Source: Dillenia suffruticosa (lineage: Eukaryota; Streptophyta; Magnoliopsida; Dilleniales; Dilleniaceae). Taken from it: 64,000 nt of DNA. A model generated the notes under the pieces. The model made no database searches. It was not told the DNA's origin and saw only the letters and a program-made list of their open reading frames with translations. Shown here piece after piece: positions 11,115 to 22,604 of the stretch. The stretch's first letter is position 1. The number at the start of each line of letters is the position of its first letter. The DNA is taken from contig JAVTVX010000019.1 in the NCBI GenBank assembly GCA_033439265.1, positions 4,843,501-4,907,500 of the forward strand, in the 5' to 3' direction. The position numbers and the translations under genes are program-made.

Positions 11115-11597
11115 AAACAAGAAGGAATTACTTTCCTTGACAGGATTTCCCAAGGAAACAAATGGTGCCTTATATTGCTGGCTCTAGGTTCTACAAGAGT
11201 TGCCCATCATCAACTATCCATGTAAAAGATATGGAACTTTTGCATTTGCATGCTTGTAGTTTTGTGCCGAAATTTTTATAAGAAAATGGAAGCCTGTGCT
11301 TTTAGATGTCGATTCCATTGCCCCATTCTATAAATCTCACTTGTTTGGGGTCTTCTACCAGTCCAGTCCGATTGTTGCTGCTGTCTTTCTTCTGTACTTC
11401 TAATTTTAAAGAATACTTGGTTCGGCAGTGATTCATGGTGTTAACCAAGAAATTTTTGGCTTTCATGAAGGTATTTGAGCGTCATCTTGGCATATTCTAC
11501 ATATCCAAGAAAAATGACACCAAACTGTTGTGCTTGGGGAAGCTTATGCTAGTCAGCTACTTACACAGAAAGACCCTCTCGTAGATATGAGGGAAAA
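11115..11597. other. Spacer, possible gene remnant, unassigned
   Basis: Moderate GC and some short open stretches (for example a + frame beginning near 11430 with MVLTKKFLAF), but no domain was recognised and stops are frequent. Confidence 0.3.
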
Positions 11598-11602
11598 GTT
11601 TG

Positions 11603-12111
11603 TGTTGGTAAATATGTCCACGTAGGGGCATTTACAACAAAGTTAAAAACATTTAAATTTAAATTTAAAAGCTAAGAGATAATGGGTGGTTAACCCATCA
11701 TCTTCACTACCCCTAAAATCTCCCCATTAAGCTATGTGACTTTGATTATCTTCTTCACTTTGAGGGTTGATAAAATTAAGAGAGAGAGAGTGAGAGAGAG
11801 AGAGAGAGCACATTTTATGAGAGAATTGAGCTTGAGTGAAATACTAACTCTCTATCAATTGCGGGCTTAAAGAAAATTTCGAGTAGGGAATTTTTCTACG
11901 TCATTTAATCATTGGATTTAGAGTTGTGGTGTTATGATATTGTGGTGATAAGTTGTTTGACGTGATTATCATCTTGACTGTGAGATCGTCGAGAAATGTT
12001 TCGTAGTTTTTGGATTTGCTGCATTTATTCTTTGATATATACCCGTAAACATAATCTTTTTATTTTTCCAAAAAATTATTATGCTTCTGCTTGTGTCTAT
12101 TAAATCTAACA
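11603..12111 (+). mobile_element. Solo LTR of the 16713-24031 copia family
   Basis: It aligns end to end with the LTRs at 16713-17203 and 23532-24031 (shared blocks TCCACGTAGGGGCATTTAC-like, GAGTAGGGAATT, GTGATTATCATC, ATTAAATCTAACA). It starts TG, ends CA, and is flanked by perfect 5-bp duplications GTTTG at 11598-11602 and 12112-12116. This is the expected product of LTR-LTR recombination. It carries a (GA)n tract at about 11781-11808. Confidence 0.92.
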
Positions 12112-12220
12112 GTTTGCTAGTATGATGAGGTAAGGGTTGATGGCTCAAAGTAGAGGCTTGTACAAGGAAACCGAATTTCTCTAGGAGTGGCTCAAATGTG
12201 GATTAACGTCTAAGGAAATT

Positions 12221-12439
12221 TTGCTAATGAATACGGTTGTATTAGATCCATTTCTGGACAAGGGTTTGGGCAATGATATCGAATCATCTTATGTTAATAG
12301 CCTTATTGAAGTCCTTGGAGATATAAAAGAAACTCTCTCCACCCTAAACGCATGGCAGTGTCATTGTGAAAATGCTTTCTCCCACTTGTCAAACGATCAA
12401 TTTCTCAGTGCATGTCCGCATGATATTAGACTGAATTGA
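12221..12439 (+). pseudogene. Unassigned open segment of 72 codons
   Basis: An open frame with gene-like composition (contains GLGNDIESSYVNSLIEVL and a run with two Cys and His near residues 47-52). I do not recognise the family. It has no neighbouring exon, promoter or splice structure that I can defend, and may be a fragment of a lost gene or chance. Confidence 0.25.
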
Positions 12440-13350
12440 AGATATTAGTTGAGGAAACCATGACTCCAAAACTTTGCGCGTTTTCTGTTTTGAAAGTACA
12501 TAGAATCTCAAGGTAATGAAACGGGAAAAATTAAGTTTTCTAGTATATTTCTGATGTTGTGGATCAACAGAAAATCAAAGCAATTTTAAAGTTGGGTCCC
12601 AAAAATCCCAACGAGCATGGATCGAGGAAGAGGACCTGCATTAGAGCATCCAGTCTAACGGGCAGAAATGTGGATCAAAGGACTTTGTGGGTATCTAGGC
12701 ATGTAAATTACTTTCTTGTCAGCTGCTCATGATGAAGCAGTGATGCCTTGAATGAAAGAGACAAACGCAGGCCTGTCTGAGTTGAAGAGTAAGGATCAGA
12801 AGTTGAGTATGGAGGAAGAAGTGATTGTGATTTATCTACCTGCCCAGAATAGATTGAGAAAATATTGGATTTGTTGCTTTGGTGAAATAATTTTAAATTA
12901 ATCAATATTAAAGAATGGTTGCAATAAGTCTTAAACAGAATATTTTATGAGGGCAAAACAGAAGATGCATGAAACTAGGGCGTGCATTTTAATTTCTAGG
13001 GGGCAATGATATTTGGGAAGCAGACGAAGAACGCTTCATATTTTGATTTATTAGTAATGCCATTTGCTTACTATTCACGTACCAAATTTGTAACACGAAC
13101 TTCGTGAAACTTTCCGAACTCTGCAATCAGTTTCTCTTAACTAGGTATCAATCATCCTTAACTTGGAATTTGAGAAATATTCAACTGAATCTTTATTATT
13201 TGAAAAAGAAACTTTTTAAATGTTACAATATATGGCATTAGTAAAAACCCTCTTGGGGGAACACCAAACCATGAAAAGAAAGAAAAATAATATCCGTTCA
13301 ATGGCTAAGGTGAAAAATTGAAGTCCCTAAACTTAGCTACATTAAATCAA
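12440..13350. other. Spacer downstream of the ERF gene
   Basis: No gene recognised. An open frame on - at 12905-12708 shows no known motif. The 3' UTR of the ERF gene should occupy part of this stretch; no poly(A) signal was assigned. Confidence 0.5.
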
Positions 13351-13353
13351 TTT

Positions 13354-13926
13354 TTACTCAAGTGGGGGTGGAAGGTTAAGATCAAGCTCAAGACCAAGCC
13401 CTCTACTCGCCGGATTAATCTCTTGATAGTTCCCATCAACAGACGACGAATCCGACTCACTGTGTGCCTGTCCTGAAAATCCGAGTTCGACCCGACCCGG
13501 AAAATTCAGACCCATATCCAAAGACATCTCATTATGCCCAACACGCCTGAGCCGCTGGCGCGTGGGGTCACCAAAGAGCGCTGTTGGCTCGGCCGCCCCA
13601 CCAAAAAATGGCGCGTGAACGCACGCATCCGGACTAGAAGACTCCACGGTACTACTTTGACTCGAGGCATGGCCAGAATTCTTCTCGACAACGGTCACAG
13701 AACGCCAGGAGAAGTTGGTCCTGGCTTTCGGGCCTCGGAATTCAACGGCAGCCGCGTCGTAGGCGCACGCAGCTTCTTCGGCGGTGTCGAAGGTGCCCAA
13801 CCAAACCCGGGTTCTCTTAATCGGGTTTCGGATCTCCGCCGCATATCGGCCCCAGGGTCTCTTTCTCACTCCTCTGTAGTGCACTTCTTTGCCACCATTT
13901 TGGAAGTGATGCTTCGGCGTTGCCAT
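13354..13926 (-). CDS. AP2/ERF transcription repressor with EAR motif (class II ERF)
   Basis: Nuclear DNA-binding protein of the ERF family, expected to bind GCC-box-like sites and repress transcription. Single exon, 190 residues. The AP2 domain is at residues 16-72 ([20 protein letters not shown] ... [20 protein letters not shown] ... PKARTNF). The C-terminus carries LDLNLPPP (181-188), a DLNxxP/EAR motif that recruits TOPLESS-type co-repressors, which places it with the ERF3/ERF4-like group. The start at 13926 gives MATPKHH; a frame open further upstream to 14166 only translates the (CT)n leader tract as Ser-Leu repeats and crosses the TATA box. AP2 position 14 is Ala as in ERFs, but position 19 is Asn rather than the usual Asp. 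The middle (80-170) is Ser-rich and low complexity. It looks intact. Confidence 0.94.
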   Translation of the reverse strand: MATPKHHFQNGGKEVHYRGVRKRPWGRYAAEIRNPIKRTRVWLGTFDTAEEAACAYDAAAVEFRGPKARTNFSWRSVTVVEKNSGHASSQSSTVESSSPDACVHAPFFGGAAEPTALFGDPTRQRLRRVGHNEMSLDMGLNFPGRVELGFSGQAHSESDSSSVDGNYQEINPASRGLGLELDLNLPPPLE

Positions 13927-13993
13927 TGCAATAAAGAAACGAGCTTGTGTGTTGTGAGACGCGGTGCTAGACGGAAGGTGGGAAGTGGGGAGC

Positions 13994-13995
13994 TT

Positions 13996-13999
<4 letters not shown>
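13994..13999 (-). promoter_or_regulatory. TATA box of the ERF gene, abutting a (CT)n tract
   Basis: The - strand reads TATAAA about 70 bases before the start codon. A start of transcription near 13960-13968 would leave a leader of about 40 bases. The tract 14000-14036, (CT)n on the - strand, lies immediately upstream of the TATA box. Confidence 0.6.
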
Positions 14000-14041
<42 letters not shown>

Positions 14042-14110
14042 ACCGAATGGGAAGGACGCCGCCCTAAAGTTCGGATTGGGGACACGTGGCACGCGGAATG
14101 TTCGAGACGC
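14000..14110 (-). promoter_or_regulatory. (CT)n tract and candidate cis elements of the ERF promoter
   Basis: Upstream of the TATA box lie the microsatellite 14000-14036, a W-box-like TTGACC (14038-14043), a GCC-like CGCCGCC (about 14057-14063) and a G-box/ABRE-type ACACGTGGC (about 14091-14099). These match stress-response motifs, which suits ERF genes, but short motifs also occur by chance. Confidence 0.5.
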
Positions 14111-14169
14111 GGAAGGGCATGATGTGCTGCTTGTGCCGGCACAATTGCGGGAAACCTTCCTATCATGCT

Positions 14170-14874
14170 GCAATTTTTTTTTTTTTTTTTAATATAATTC
14201 CTCCACGCGTTCTACTCTCAACGCCACAACTGTGAAATATAATATGGGAAAGCCCCGCCCGCCTAACCAAGTAACTCCCACTCAAAAGAGGAACAAAGAT
14301 AATTTTGCGAGTAGCCGCTTAAAATGTTATAATAAAAGTAATAATAACACAATAAATTAAAAAATAATGTTAATTTTTAGTGAAATTATGATTTTGCTTC
14401 AAACAAAATATGTTATTCGCCTCTAAATCCTTTGATTATATTTAATAAAAATTATAAAAATATATACGTTGATAAAAATTTAAACATAAAATTTAAAAAA
14501 AAAAATATTAAAATAAGAGTTTTTTATCACTCGAATATTTTTACAGTTTTTTTTATAAATTTTAATGATATAAAAAAAATATATATATATATATAATAAG
14601 CCCACTTATTAAAATAAAGGATTAATTGTTATTAGTGTTCTTTTTCTCCTTGTTTTCCCTGAACGACTGTGTCCGTTAAAGGGATAGAACCATTATTTCT
14701 TAGAGCAAGAAAAACCAAAATCTACCCAAAGAGGCAATGTTTTAATTTTTGTTTTGTATGACTTGTTATGGTCTTACCATCCTTTGCACTTTATTGAACT
14801 TTTGCTTGCAGAATTTGTTTTATTTTAGTCCAAATCCCCTTTTCTGCAGTATAGTAAAACCACTCACTTATCAC

Positions 14875-14921
<47 letters not shown>

Positions 14922-16707
14922 AGATATGTGTGCTGTTTATTTTATATTAAAACACAAAAATACTTTTTAAAAGTGTACAACAAAAGTGTGTTTACCATAA
15001 AGTCCATTACCATGAAACCTAGGAGACCCATAATCAACCTCTCGGTTGATCTCGAAAAACCACCTCTGGAGAAGGTACCCTCTTGGTCGATGCCTCTCTT
15101 TCAACCTGAGCCTTTTAACAGGACTCTTTCGATTCTCGCATTTGCTTGATCATTCTCCCGACACAATTTATTTATTGGGCCTTTGAGCCTCTTGGAGCTT
15201 TCCGGCCTTCGTTCATTTCAAAGTCAAATTCTACCACGCAACAACACTTACTCGTAATTACCCGATACGAAAAGAAAATTTTAACAATTTTAAATCTTTC
15301 CTAATTCGATATAAGTTTATTATAATCTCTCCTAATAAAAAAATAAATCTCTTAATAATTTAGATCCTTATGAATATCCGCGATGATAATAGAAATTTTC
15401 TTATCTCAAAACTTTGTTATAAATGAATGAAAGAGTAACATTTTTAATGGTACTTGATAATTCAAATAGCTAAAAATTTAGTTTTAAATATCTTAAGTGT
15501 GTGGATAAATATTAATAAAGTTTTATAATATATCAATGCCAGAAATTAATTTAAATTATTATTGTTATTTTTTGAACATTGAACAGAATTCTTGGTTTGA
15601 GAAAAGAGAACCAAGGCGTCACACACACCCTCTCTCTCCCTATCAACTTTGGAGCCCAAAGTTGAAAGAATCTCTGGTCTGACGAAAACGAGTGAGAAAT
15701 GCAGACACATATAGAGACTAAGCGGGACGCGTATTGCTTTTTGGTGGGGCAGGCGCCATCTCAAGCACAATGTCACATCTCATGGAGTGACTTTCGTTGC
15801 CCTTTCCTGTTTCCACACGCAATTTCCTCCCCATTTTAAGCTCTCTCTATCATCCTTGCCGTGTAGTAAGCGGTTCGATTCAGCTCGATTTAATAACCAA
15901 AATGAATCAAATCAAAAATCAAAATTTTAAAAATATTTAAATCAAAAATCAAATTGAATTTAATTCGGTTTAAATGAATCAAACCAAAAAAATTCAATTT
16001 AGTTTAGTTTAAATTGAATAATTTTACTTCTAAAAAATTTTTAATAAATAGATATCCATTTTTTCCACCTGTAAACTTTTCTCTCCTCCCAACTCTCCCG
16101 ATTCCAAAAAAAAAAAACATTTTTATTTGATTCGGTTTGACCCGAATTGAATCATCTTTTAATTAAATCAAAAACCAAACAAAAAATTTCAGTCTTTTAA
16201 TTAAATCAAAAACCAAACAAAAAATTTCAGTTTTGTTCGATTTGAACCGAAACCGAATTTTTTTATTTATAATTTTTTTTTTATAAATAGGCGGCCAATT
16301 TTTTCCACCCTTGACACCTTTCTCTCCTCCCGGCTCACTCGGTCCTAAAAAAATTATTTTTATTTGATTCGGTTCAACCACAACCGAACCCTTTTTTATT
16401 AAACCGAAACCAAATCAAAAACTTTGGTTTAGTTCGGTTCAGTCTGAATTAAAATTATTTTAAAAAAAAATCAAATTAAACAAAAAATTTCATTAGGTTT
16501 GGTTTGGGTTTCTAGTTTAACTCGAACCACTTGCAGTTCTAATCTTTGCCTCACTCTTCTCGCATAATCTACATAAATTAAATTTTAAGACAAATATAAG
16601 AAAATTAAATTTAAATAAATATATATATTAAATATATAAATATAATCTGACCATGATGCTAGAACTTCAAGCTTTGATGGTGGCAGACAAATATTGAATC
16701 CTCTATG
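14170..16707. other. AT-rich spacer with microsatellite and diverged repeats
   Basis: Includes a (TA)n tract at about 14878-14919. At 15900-16540 the sequence is rich in AACCGAA/TTCGGTT blocks, with a 38-bp tandem duplication (about 16155-16230) and two diverged copies of a longer unit (about 16040-16150 and 16275-16385, sharing TTTTCCACC and TTTCTCTCCTCCC). No gene was recognised; frames at 14928-15149 and on - at 15776-15546 and 16381-16163 show no known motif. Confidence 0.6.
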
Positions 16708-16712
16708 GTTTG

Positions 16713-17203
16713 TGAAAGAAAAAGTGCCCACGTGGGACATTTACTTTAATAAATTCCAAATATAGAAGTTGGTGAATAATGAGTCAACCCATTATACCAA
16801 CCTTCCTAATTTTCTACCCAAGATTCCCCAATTAAGTTCGTAATGATTCACCAAGATTAAGAAGGAATATTAGGGTTAATCTCTTGAAAGGAGATCGCAA
16901 GAGAGAGAAGGTGAAATGATCTTAGATCTCACAAAACTTTTCTCTGAATGAGAGTTTAGAAAAATTCAAAGTAGGGAATTGTTACGTTATTTTCATCACC
17001 GGATTGAGAATTGCAGTGTTGTGATATTACGGTGATAACTCGTACAGTGTGGTTATCATCCCGACGATAAGATCGATCAAGAAGGGGTTTGTGGTTTCCA
17101 GTTTTTCCTGCGATTTATTCACCAATGTATGACTGAAAATCCAAACCTTGTATTATTGCAAAAAACTATCATACTTCCGCTTATATATGAATTAAATCTA
17201 ATA
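16713..17203 (+). repeat. 5' LTR of the copia element
   Basis: Starts TGAAAGAAAAAGTGCCCACG and ends TCTAATA (CA altered to TA), directly before the primer binding site. Aligns with 23532-24031 and with the solo LTR 11603-12111. Confidence 0.92.
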
Positions 17204-17215
17204 TTGGTATCAGAA
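17204..17215 (+). other. Primer binding site (initiator Met tRNA type, degenerate)
   Basis: TTGGTATCAGAA follows the LTR end directly; the last bases deviate from the usual TGGTATCAGAGC. Confidence 0.8.
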
Positions 17216-18222
17216 TGATATTGGATTTATTAGAATATATTTTTCAAACTTTTTTTTGGGTATAAAATTTAGAATTTAGATTACGGATAAGTTTTGTGAA
17301 TCCAATTATACCACAACGTCACCCATGATTTGTAAATCACAAATATAATTTTTTTTTATAATTTTTGGAATATGTTTAGATCTTGAAATAAAGGGTCAAA
17401 GTTTTCGACCCTAATGGTGCTCGAAACTTAAAATCTTAAATTTATCGAGATAGATGACTAATTGATCTATAAAAATTGCATAAATTATTTCTTGTGTGCT
17501 GATCTACCTTTTTGACATATATATTGTGCATTGCCATTGTTGAAAACTAGGTTTTTCGATATGGCCGCGAATAACCAAAATTTTAGATATTTGGTTCATC
17601 AAGATTAGGGTTTGAATCTCCCAAAAATCGAGTTGAAGATGATTTTGAGAAGTCTAATTTTGTTTTTGGGACCAAATGCCATAAAAAAGTGGTCAGAAAA
17701 TGAGTCTTCCGAAAGCCAGGTCAAAAGATCCGGTTGCAGACTCATCGGGCAAGGAAGAAATACTCCAGACCCGTGGGCACATGAGCCACAGACACGCAGA
17801 GCCACATCAAATAGAAGGGAGCAGGCGCGTGGACCTAACGTGCGAGAGAGGCTTGTGGGAGCGTGTGCCAAACAGCTACAGGCACGTGGAGGTGCGTAGC
17901 AACGCATAGAGGCACGTCGGCGGCGTGTGGTGGTGCGTGAGGACCCTGGTGGAGCGTTAGGTCATTCAGAATTGGATTTTTCGAATTTTCTGAGGGTCTT
18001 GATTTTATATTTGTGATTATTTATTGGATTTTGTGTGTTGAATTCAGGTTTGAATGGTGAGATACGAATCCAGGTTACGGTGTATGGTGTCCGTTGACTT
18101 ATACGCTCATCTAGGGGTCTATACTTGAATCATTTAGAATTTGTTGATTCGTGGGGTATGCAAAAATGGTGAAAGTAAGTATTATTAGTCACTAACATCT
18201 TTTTTTCTGTATAATAGAGACA

Positions 18223-19060
18223 ATGCCTGCAATTAAGAGTGTCGTACTTGATCTTGTGAAGGGAGACAAACTAAATGGTGACAATTACGATATTTGGTAT
18301 CGGAAAATTTAGTTTGTTTTCGAGAAACAGGATCTAGCGAAGGTTTTAAGACACGAGATGTCGAACCTCAAGTACTACGCCTCAAGAGAGATGAGATCAC
18401 GAGGCGTATTGTGTTTAGAAGAGAAATGATGGCCAAGTTAGAGCAATCCTTCTGACCAACATGTACGACAATATGATCCCAGTTTATGAGTAGTATCCTA
18501 CTGCGATGTCGGTCTGGGTTATTCTAAAAGAGTATTTTAGCTCTTGGTCAGATCCTAAGCTGAGAATGTTGACCCATAGGTTTATTACCTACAAGAAGAG
18601 GTCAGATCATATTATGAAATAGCATCTTATGCACATATCGAGTATGATTGCCTCTTTGAAGAATACGGGATAGCCAATGTCTAATGAGTTTCAGGTATTG
18701 GGAGTGATCTAATCTTTACCTGACTTTTGGGATGTGGTTAATACTTATCTCACATACATTGAGAGTATTCATACTTTCATGAATGTGAGCAGGTATTGTG
18801 AGCTCGAAGAGGAACACCATGAGGTGGCTAGGTCTATTCCAGGTCATGCTTATGTGGTGGAGTCGAGTAAGAGCTCTCGAGATTTCAAGTGCAAGTGGTG
18901 CAAGTATGATGGGAAGACCAGAAGCCAAGATAAGAAGAAACCATCTGCTAAGACCGATGATAAAGGACAGAAGTGTAGGAAAAATGAGTTTGATAAGAGC
19001 AAAGTCAAGTGTTACGTATGTGGCAAGTTTGGACATTTCGCTCGCAAGTGTGGCGAATGA
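18223..19060 (+). pseudogene. Copia gag with early stop
   Basis: Starts MPAIKSVVLDLVKGDKLNGD and continues with NYDIWYRKI, typical of copia gag, then meets an in-frame TAG at 18310-18312 where related elements usually have Gln. Further breaks occur before 18734. The C-terminal part is open from 18734 and ends with an intact CCHC knuckle (CYVCGKFGHFARKC, about 19010-19051) just before the stop. Confidence 0.88.
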
Positions 19061-19114
19061 AAGGTATGTCATTTTTTCTTACATGGTATGAGTTATGTTT
19101 CACCTACTGTGATA

Positions 19115-20100
19115 CTCACTGACTCCTCTTCTTTGTGGATTGTAAACTCAGAAACCACCGACCAAGTAGCTCGCAATAAGAGCATGTACGTGGAGTTCTA
19201 TTGATTAAGTCACCATGCGAGAAGGCTGTATGTCGGGGAACGGAGCATTTGTGACTATAATGAGGATTGGTACATGGAAATTGATCCTGCGAAGTAACAA
19301 TCCTATATTTGCATGATGTTTTGTATGCTCCTGAGATTCAATGGAATCTTGTATCTATATTTTATCTTGATCGTTTAAAATATTCTATTTTGTTTGGAAA
19401 CTTGAGTACTTTTATTTCTGATGATAGTTTTTTATTATGTACTGGTTTACTCCATGATGGACTATATACGCTGGATATGGTTTTTTTTAACGAAATTTCT
19501 CATTTATCTTCTATTCTCTATATATCTGATAGTGTAGTTGATTATGTTATTGTTTGGCATATTTGACTTGGCCACATAGGGCAAGAGAATGAACCGGTTA
19601 GCTACAAGTGGCCTGTTGGGCCCGCTAACTCAGGTCGAGTTATCCCTATGTGAGTTTCGCCAAGCAGACAAAGTTATGAGGAAACCATTTGAAAAGACAA
19701 TGAGAGCTGAAACTCAATTACAGCTGATCCACTCCGATATTTGTGGGCCTATAAATGTGAGAACCAAAAATGGGGTCACGTATTTTATTATATTTATAGA
19801 CGATTATATGCGTTTTGGTTACGTCTATCTGATCTTGCACAAGTCTGAGATATTAGATTGGTTCAGAAGGTTTATCAGCAAGGTTGAAAATCAGTTAGAT
19901 TTGAAAATAAAGACTCTTAAAACCGATCGAGGGCGCGAGTATTTATTTGAGAAATTTAAAGAGTTTTGTTTCGAGAAATGTATTATGAGATAATTGACTG
20001 TTTCTGTTACTTTCCAGCAAAATAGAGTAACTGAGAGAAAGATTAAAACTCTGTTGGAGAAGGCGAGATCTATGATAGTATAGACCAATTTGCTTATCTC
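19115..20100 (+). pseudogene. Copia protease remnant and integrase
   Basis: The protease active-site region reads WIVNSETTDQVARN near 19136-19177, where the family has DSGA; the catalytic Asp is changed to Asn. The pre-integrase block is at 19309-19566 (VLYAPEIQWNLVS). A His-rich finger remnant (WHI..GHIG, then LCEFRQ) is at about 19555-19660. The core (19680-20090) shows HSDICGP with the first Asp, KTDRGREY with the second, and FQQNRVTERK with the Glu. Stops fall at 19564 and 19990, among others. Confidence 0.88.
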
Positions 20101-20689
20101 CCATTGGGGAGATGCATTATCGACTGCTACCTACGTTCTCAACGTGTTCCAACAAAATCCGTAATCAGTTCTCCATATGAGTTTTGGACAGGGAGGCAAC
20201 TTGACTTTCGTCACTTGAGACCATAGGATTGCGTAGCATATATTCACAATTTTTTACACCCACACGGCAAGTAAGGCTCACGAGAAAAGAAGTGTATCTA
20301 AAGGACATGTGTTCGTAGGTGAATATTCGGAAAGTATAGTCTCTGAGATTGAATCTCGTGATACCACGTTCCTGGAAAATGATTTCTCTAAGAGAGGTAA
20401 AATCGATCGAGATTTCACCTTTTATGAGATAGGTGAGCTTAATGGCTCAGTTGAGCTTAACGAACGGTGGGACTCAAGAACTTGTTACAGATTTTGGTTA
20501 TTATGGGAATGGTTCATCTAAAGGTTATGAGGCTTCCCCTCCTCGTACGAGTAGTCGGGGATATATATCTGATTGAAGATGGGATTTTCATGGTGACTCC
20601 TGAGAATGATGAAGAATCCCGAACATTTCAGGAGACTTTTGAGGGTCCTATGAAAGAGCATTTATTAAAGGCCATGTAGAAAAAAATGG

Positions 20690-22170
20690 AATCTATGAGA
20701 GTCAACGGGGTCTAGGATTTAGTTAATTTACATGAGAATAGAAAGGTTATTGGGAATAAGTAAGTTTTCAAAATCAAAAGAAAAGCCGACAGATCAGTAG
20801 AGAGATAAAGACCCATCTAGTAGCTAAGAATTACACACAAACAAAGGGTATTGACTACAAGGAAACTTTCTCCCTATAGTCAAATTTATATCGATCCGTT
20901 TACTCTTGACAATTGTCGTAAGTATGGATCTAAAGTTATACCAGATAGATGTAAAGACCGCTTTCCTTAACGGAAATTTGGATGAGGAGTTCTACATGAA
21001 GCAGTTCTCTTAGTTCGTTCTAATAGGTCATGAATATAAGATCTATCGACTTTGGAAGTCAATATATAGCTTAAAGCAGTCATTTAGGCAGTGGTATCTG
21101 AGATTTCATGATAAGGTGATATCTTATGGTTTTATAATACTCGAGAAGGATTATTGTGTCTATTTAATACGTTCTAACGACTCTTTTGTGATTCTATCCC
21201 TATATGTGGACGATATAATATTGGCTGGGAACAACATTGAGTAATTGATGATCATTAATATATGGTTGTCATCAAGTTTCGACATGAAAGATATGAGTGA
21301 AGTTGAGTTCATCCTTGAGTTAAGATCCATAGGAATTACTCAAGATGAATGTTGACTCTTTCACAACTGACCTACATTAAAAAAATTCTCAAACGTTTTA
21401 GGATAAGTGATCGTAATCCTATGGATACTCCTATCGCCAAGTGTAATGGTCTGAATCTTGAGATGTGTTCTAAAACTCAGGAAGAAGCAAGAGAAATGAG
21501 GAAAATTCTTTATTCCAGTGCGGTGGGGAGTTTAATGTACATGATATTGTGTACACGACCAAATATATATTAAGCAGTCAATTTGGTGAGTGGATATCTA
21601 TTAAATCTTAAAAGGGATCACTGGAGAGTAGTGAAAAAGATTGTTAGATATCTTAAGTGAACTGTGAGCTACTCTTTATGTTTGGAGGAGATGATTTGCG
21701 CCTTATGAGATATTCAGATGCCGATTGGTACTGTGATCTAGATAAACGCAAATCGACGTCATGTTATGCTTTCTTGCTCAATGTGGTGCCATTTCTTAGA
21801 GCAGTAAGGGGCAAACTTGTGTGGTTCTATCTACGATGGAGGATGAATTCGTGGTTTACTCAGTCGTAGTTCATAAGAGTGTTTGGCTCTGGAGACTATT
21901 GGATAATTTAGGGATTGTGGCTGATAGTGGGAGATTAGTGATAATCTACTGTGATAATCAGTCTGTTATTGCCTACACTTGAGACCCTAAGTATCATAGT
22001 AGGACCAAATACATTGATACCATATATAACTTTATAAGAGATATCATCGAGAAGGTGAATTGATCGTCAAATACATTTCGACACACAGTATGATGGTTGA
22101 TCCATTCATCAAACTCATTGCTAGAGACTCGTTTGTAGAACATAAAGAGATATTGGGTTTGCGTACATTT
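20690..22170 (+). pseudogene. Copia reverse transcriptase and RNase H, broken
   Basis: RT is recognisable from about 20700 (KRKADRSVERxKTHLVAKNYTQ-like region) to 21570, with the catalytic YVDD intact in LYVDDIILAGNN near 21206. The RNase H part includes SADWYCDLDKRKSTSCYAFL at about 21718-21780 and continues to about 22170. Several stops and shifts separate the blocks. Confidence 0.88.
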
Positions 22171-22171
22171 T

Positions 22172-22604
22172 GACATTTTTCACTTTGTATTGGATTGACG
22201 ATATGATATTTATTATATTTATATATGATTCTTGTGCATTATTCCGTTACACATGAGTCATTATATTTATTAAATAATACACTTGTTTTTTTATCATATA
22301 TACTCTGATGTGATAAAAGATATATCAGATAGTCGAGGTCGACTGTCACACACGAGTGACCACCTCCAACTCTGAGTGAGCGAGGAGACATTTTTCACTT
22401 TGTATTGGATTGACGATATGATATTTATTATATTTATATTTGATTCTTGTGCATTATTCAGTCACATATGAGTCATTATATTTCTTAAATAATGCACTTA
22501 TTTTCTGATCATATATACTTTGATATGATAAAAGATATGTCAGACAGGTGAAGTTAACTCTCTCATATGAGTGACCATCTCCAACTCTGAGTAAGCAGAG
22601 ATGA
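22172..22604 (+). repeat. Two-unit 215-bp tandem duplication at the copia 3' end
   Basis: 22172-22386 and 22387-22604 share the opening GACATTTTTCACTTTGTATT and the closing TCCAACTCTGAGT. The units differ at many sites, so the duplication is old. It starts at the end of the RNase H frame. Confidence 0.9.

Larger units (their letters stand above)
11073..12170. repeat. Inverted repeat (about 42 bp arms) around a solo LTR
   Basis: 11073-11114 and 12128-12170 are near-perfect inverted copies sharing CTTGTACAAGCCTCTACTT and, after one difference, GAGCCAT. Without the solo LTR inside, the arms would be about 0.5 kb apart. No flanking target duplication was found, so this may be a small foldback element or a rearrangement scar. 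Confidence 0.75.

Noticed and set aside
13534..14067. Long + strand frame antisense to the ERF gene
   Set aside because: A shadow of the GC-rich ERF coding region; no conserved motif.
13927..14166. N-terminal extension of the ERF frame (80 more codons with Ser-Leu repeats)
   Set aside because: It translates the promoter microsatellite and crosses the TATA box; the conserved start is the Met at 13926.
17605..17907. Frames on both strands in the GC-rich patch of the copia leader
   Set aside because: Leader sequence before gag; composition effect, no domain.
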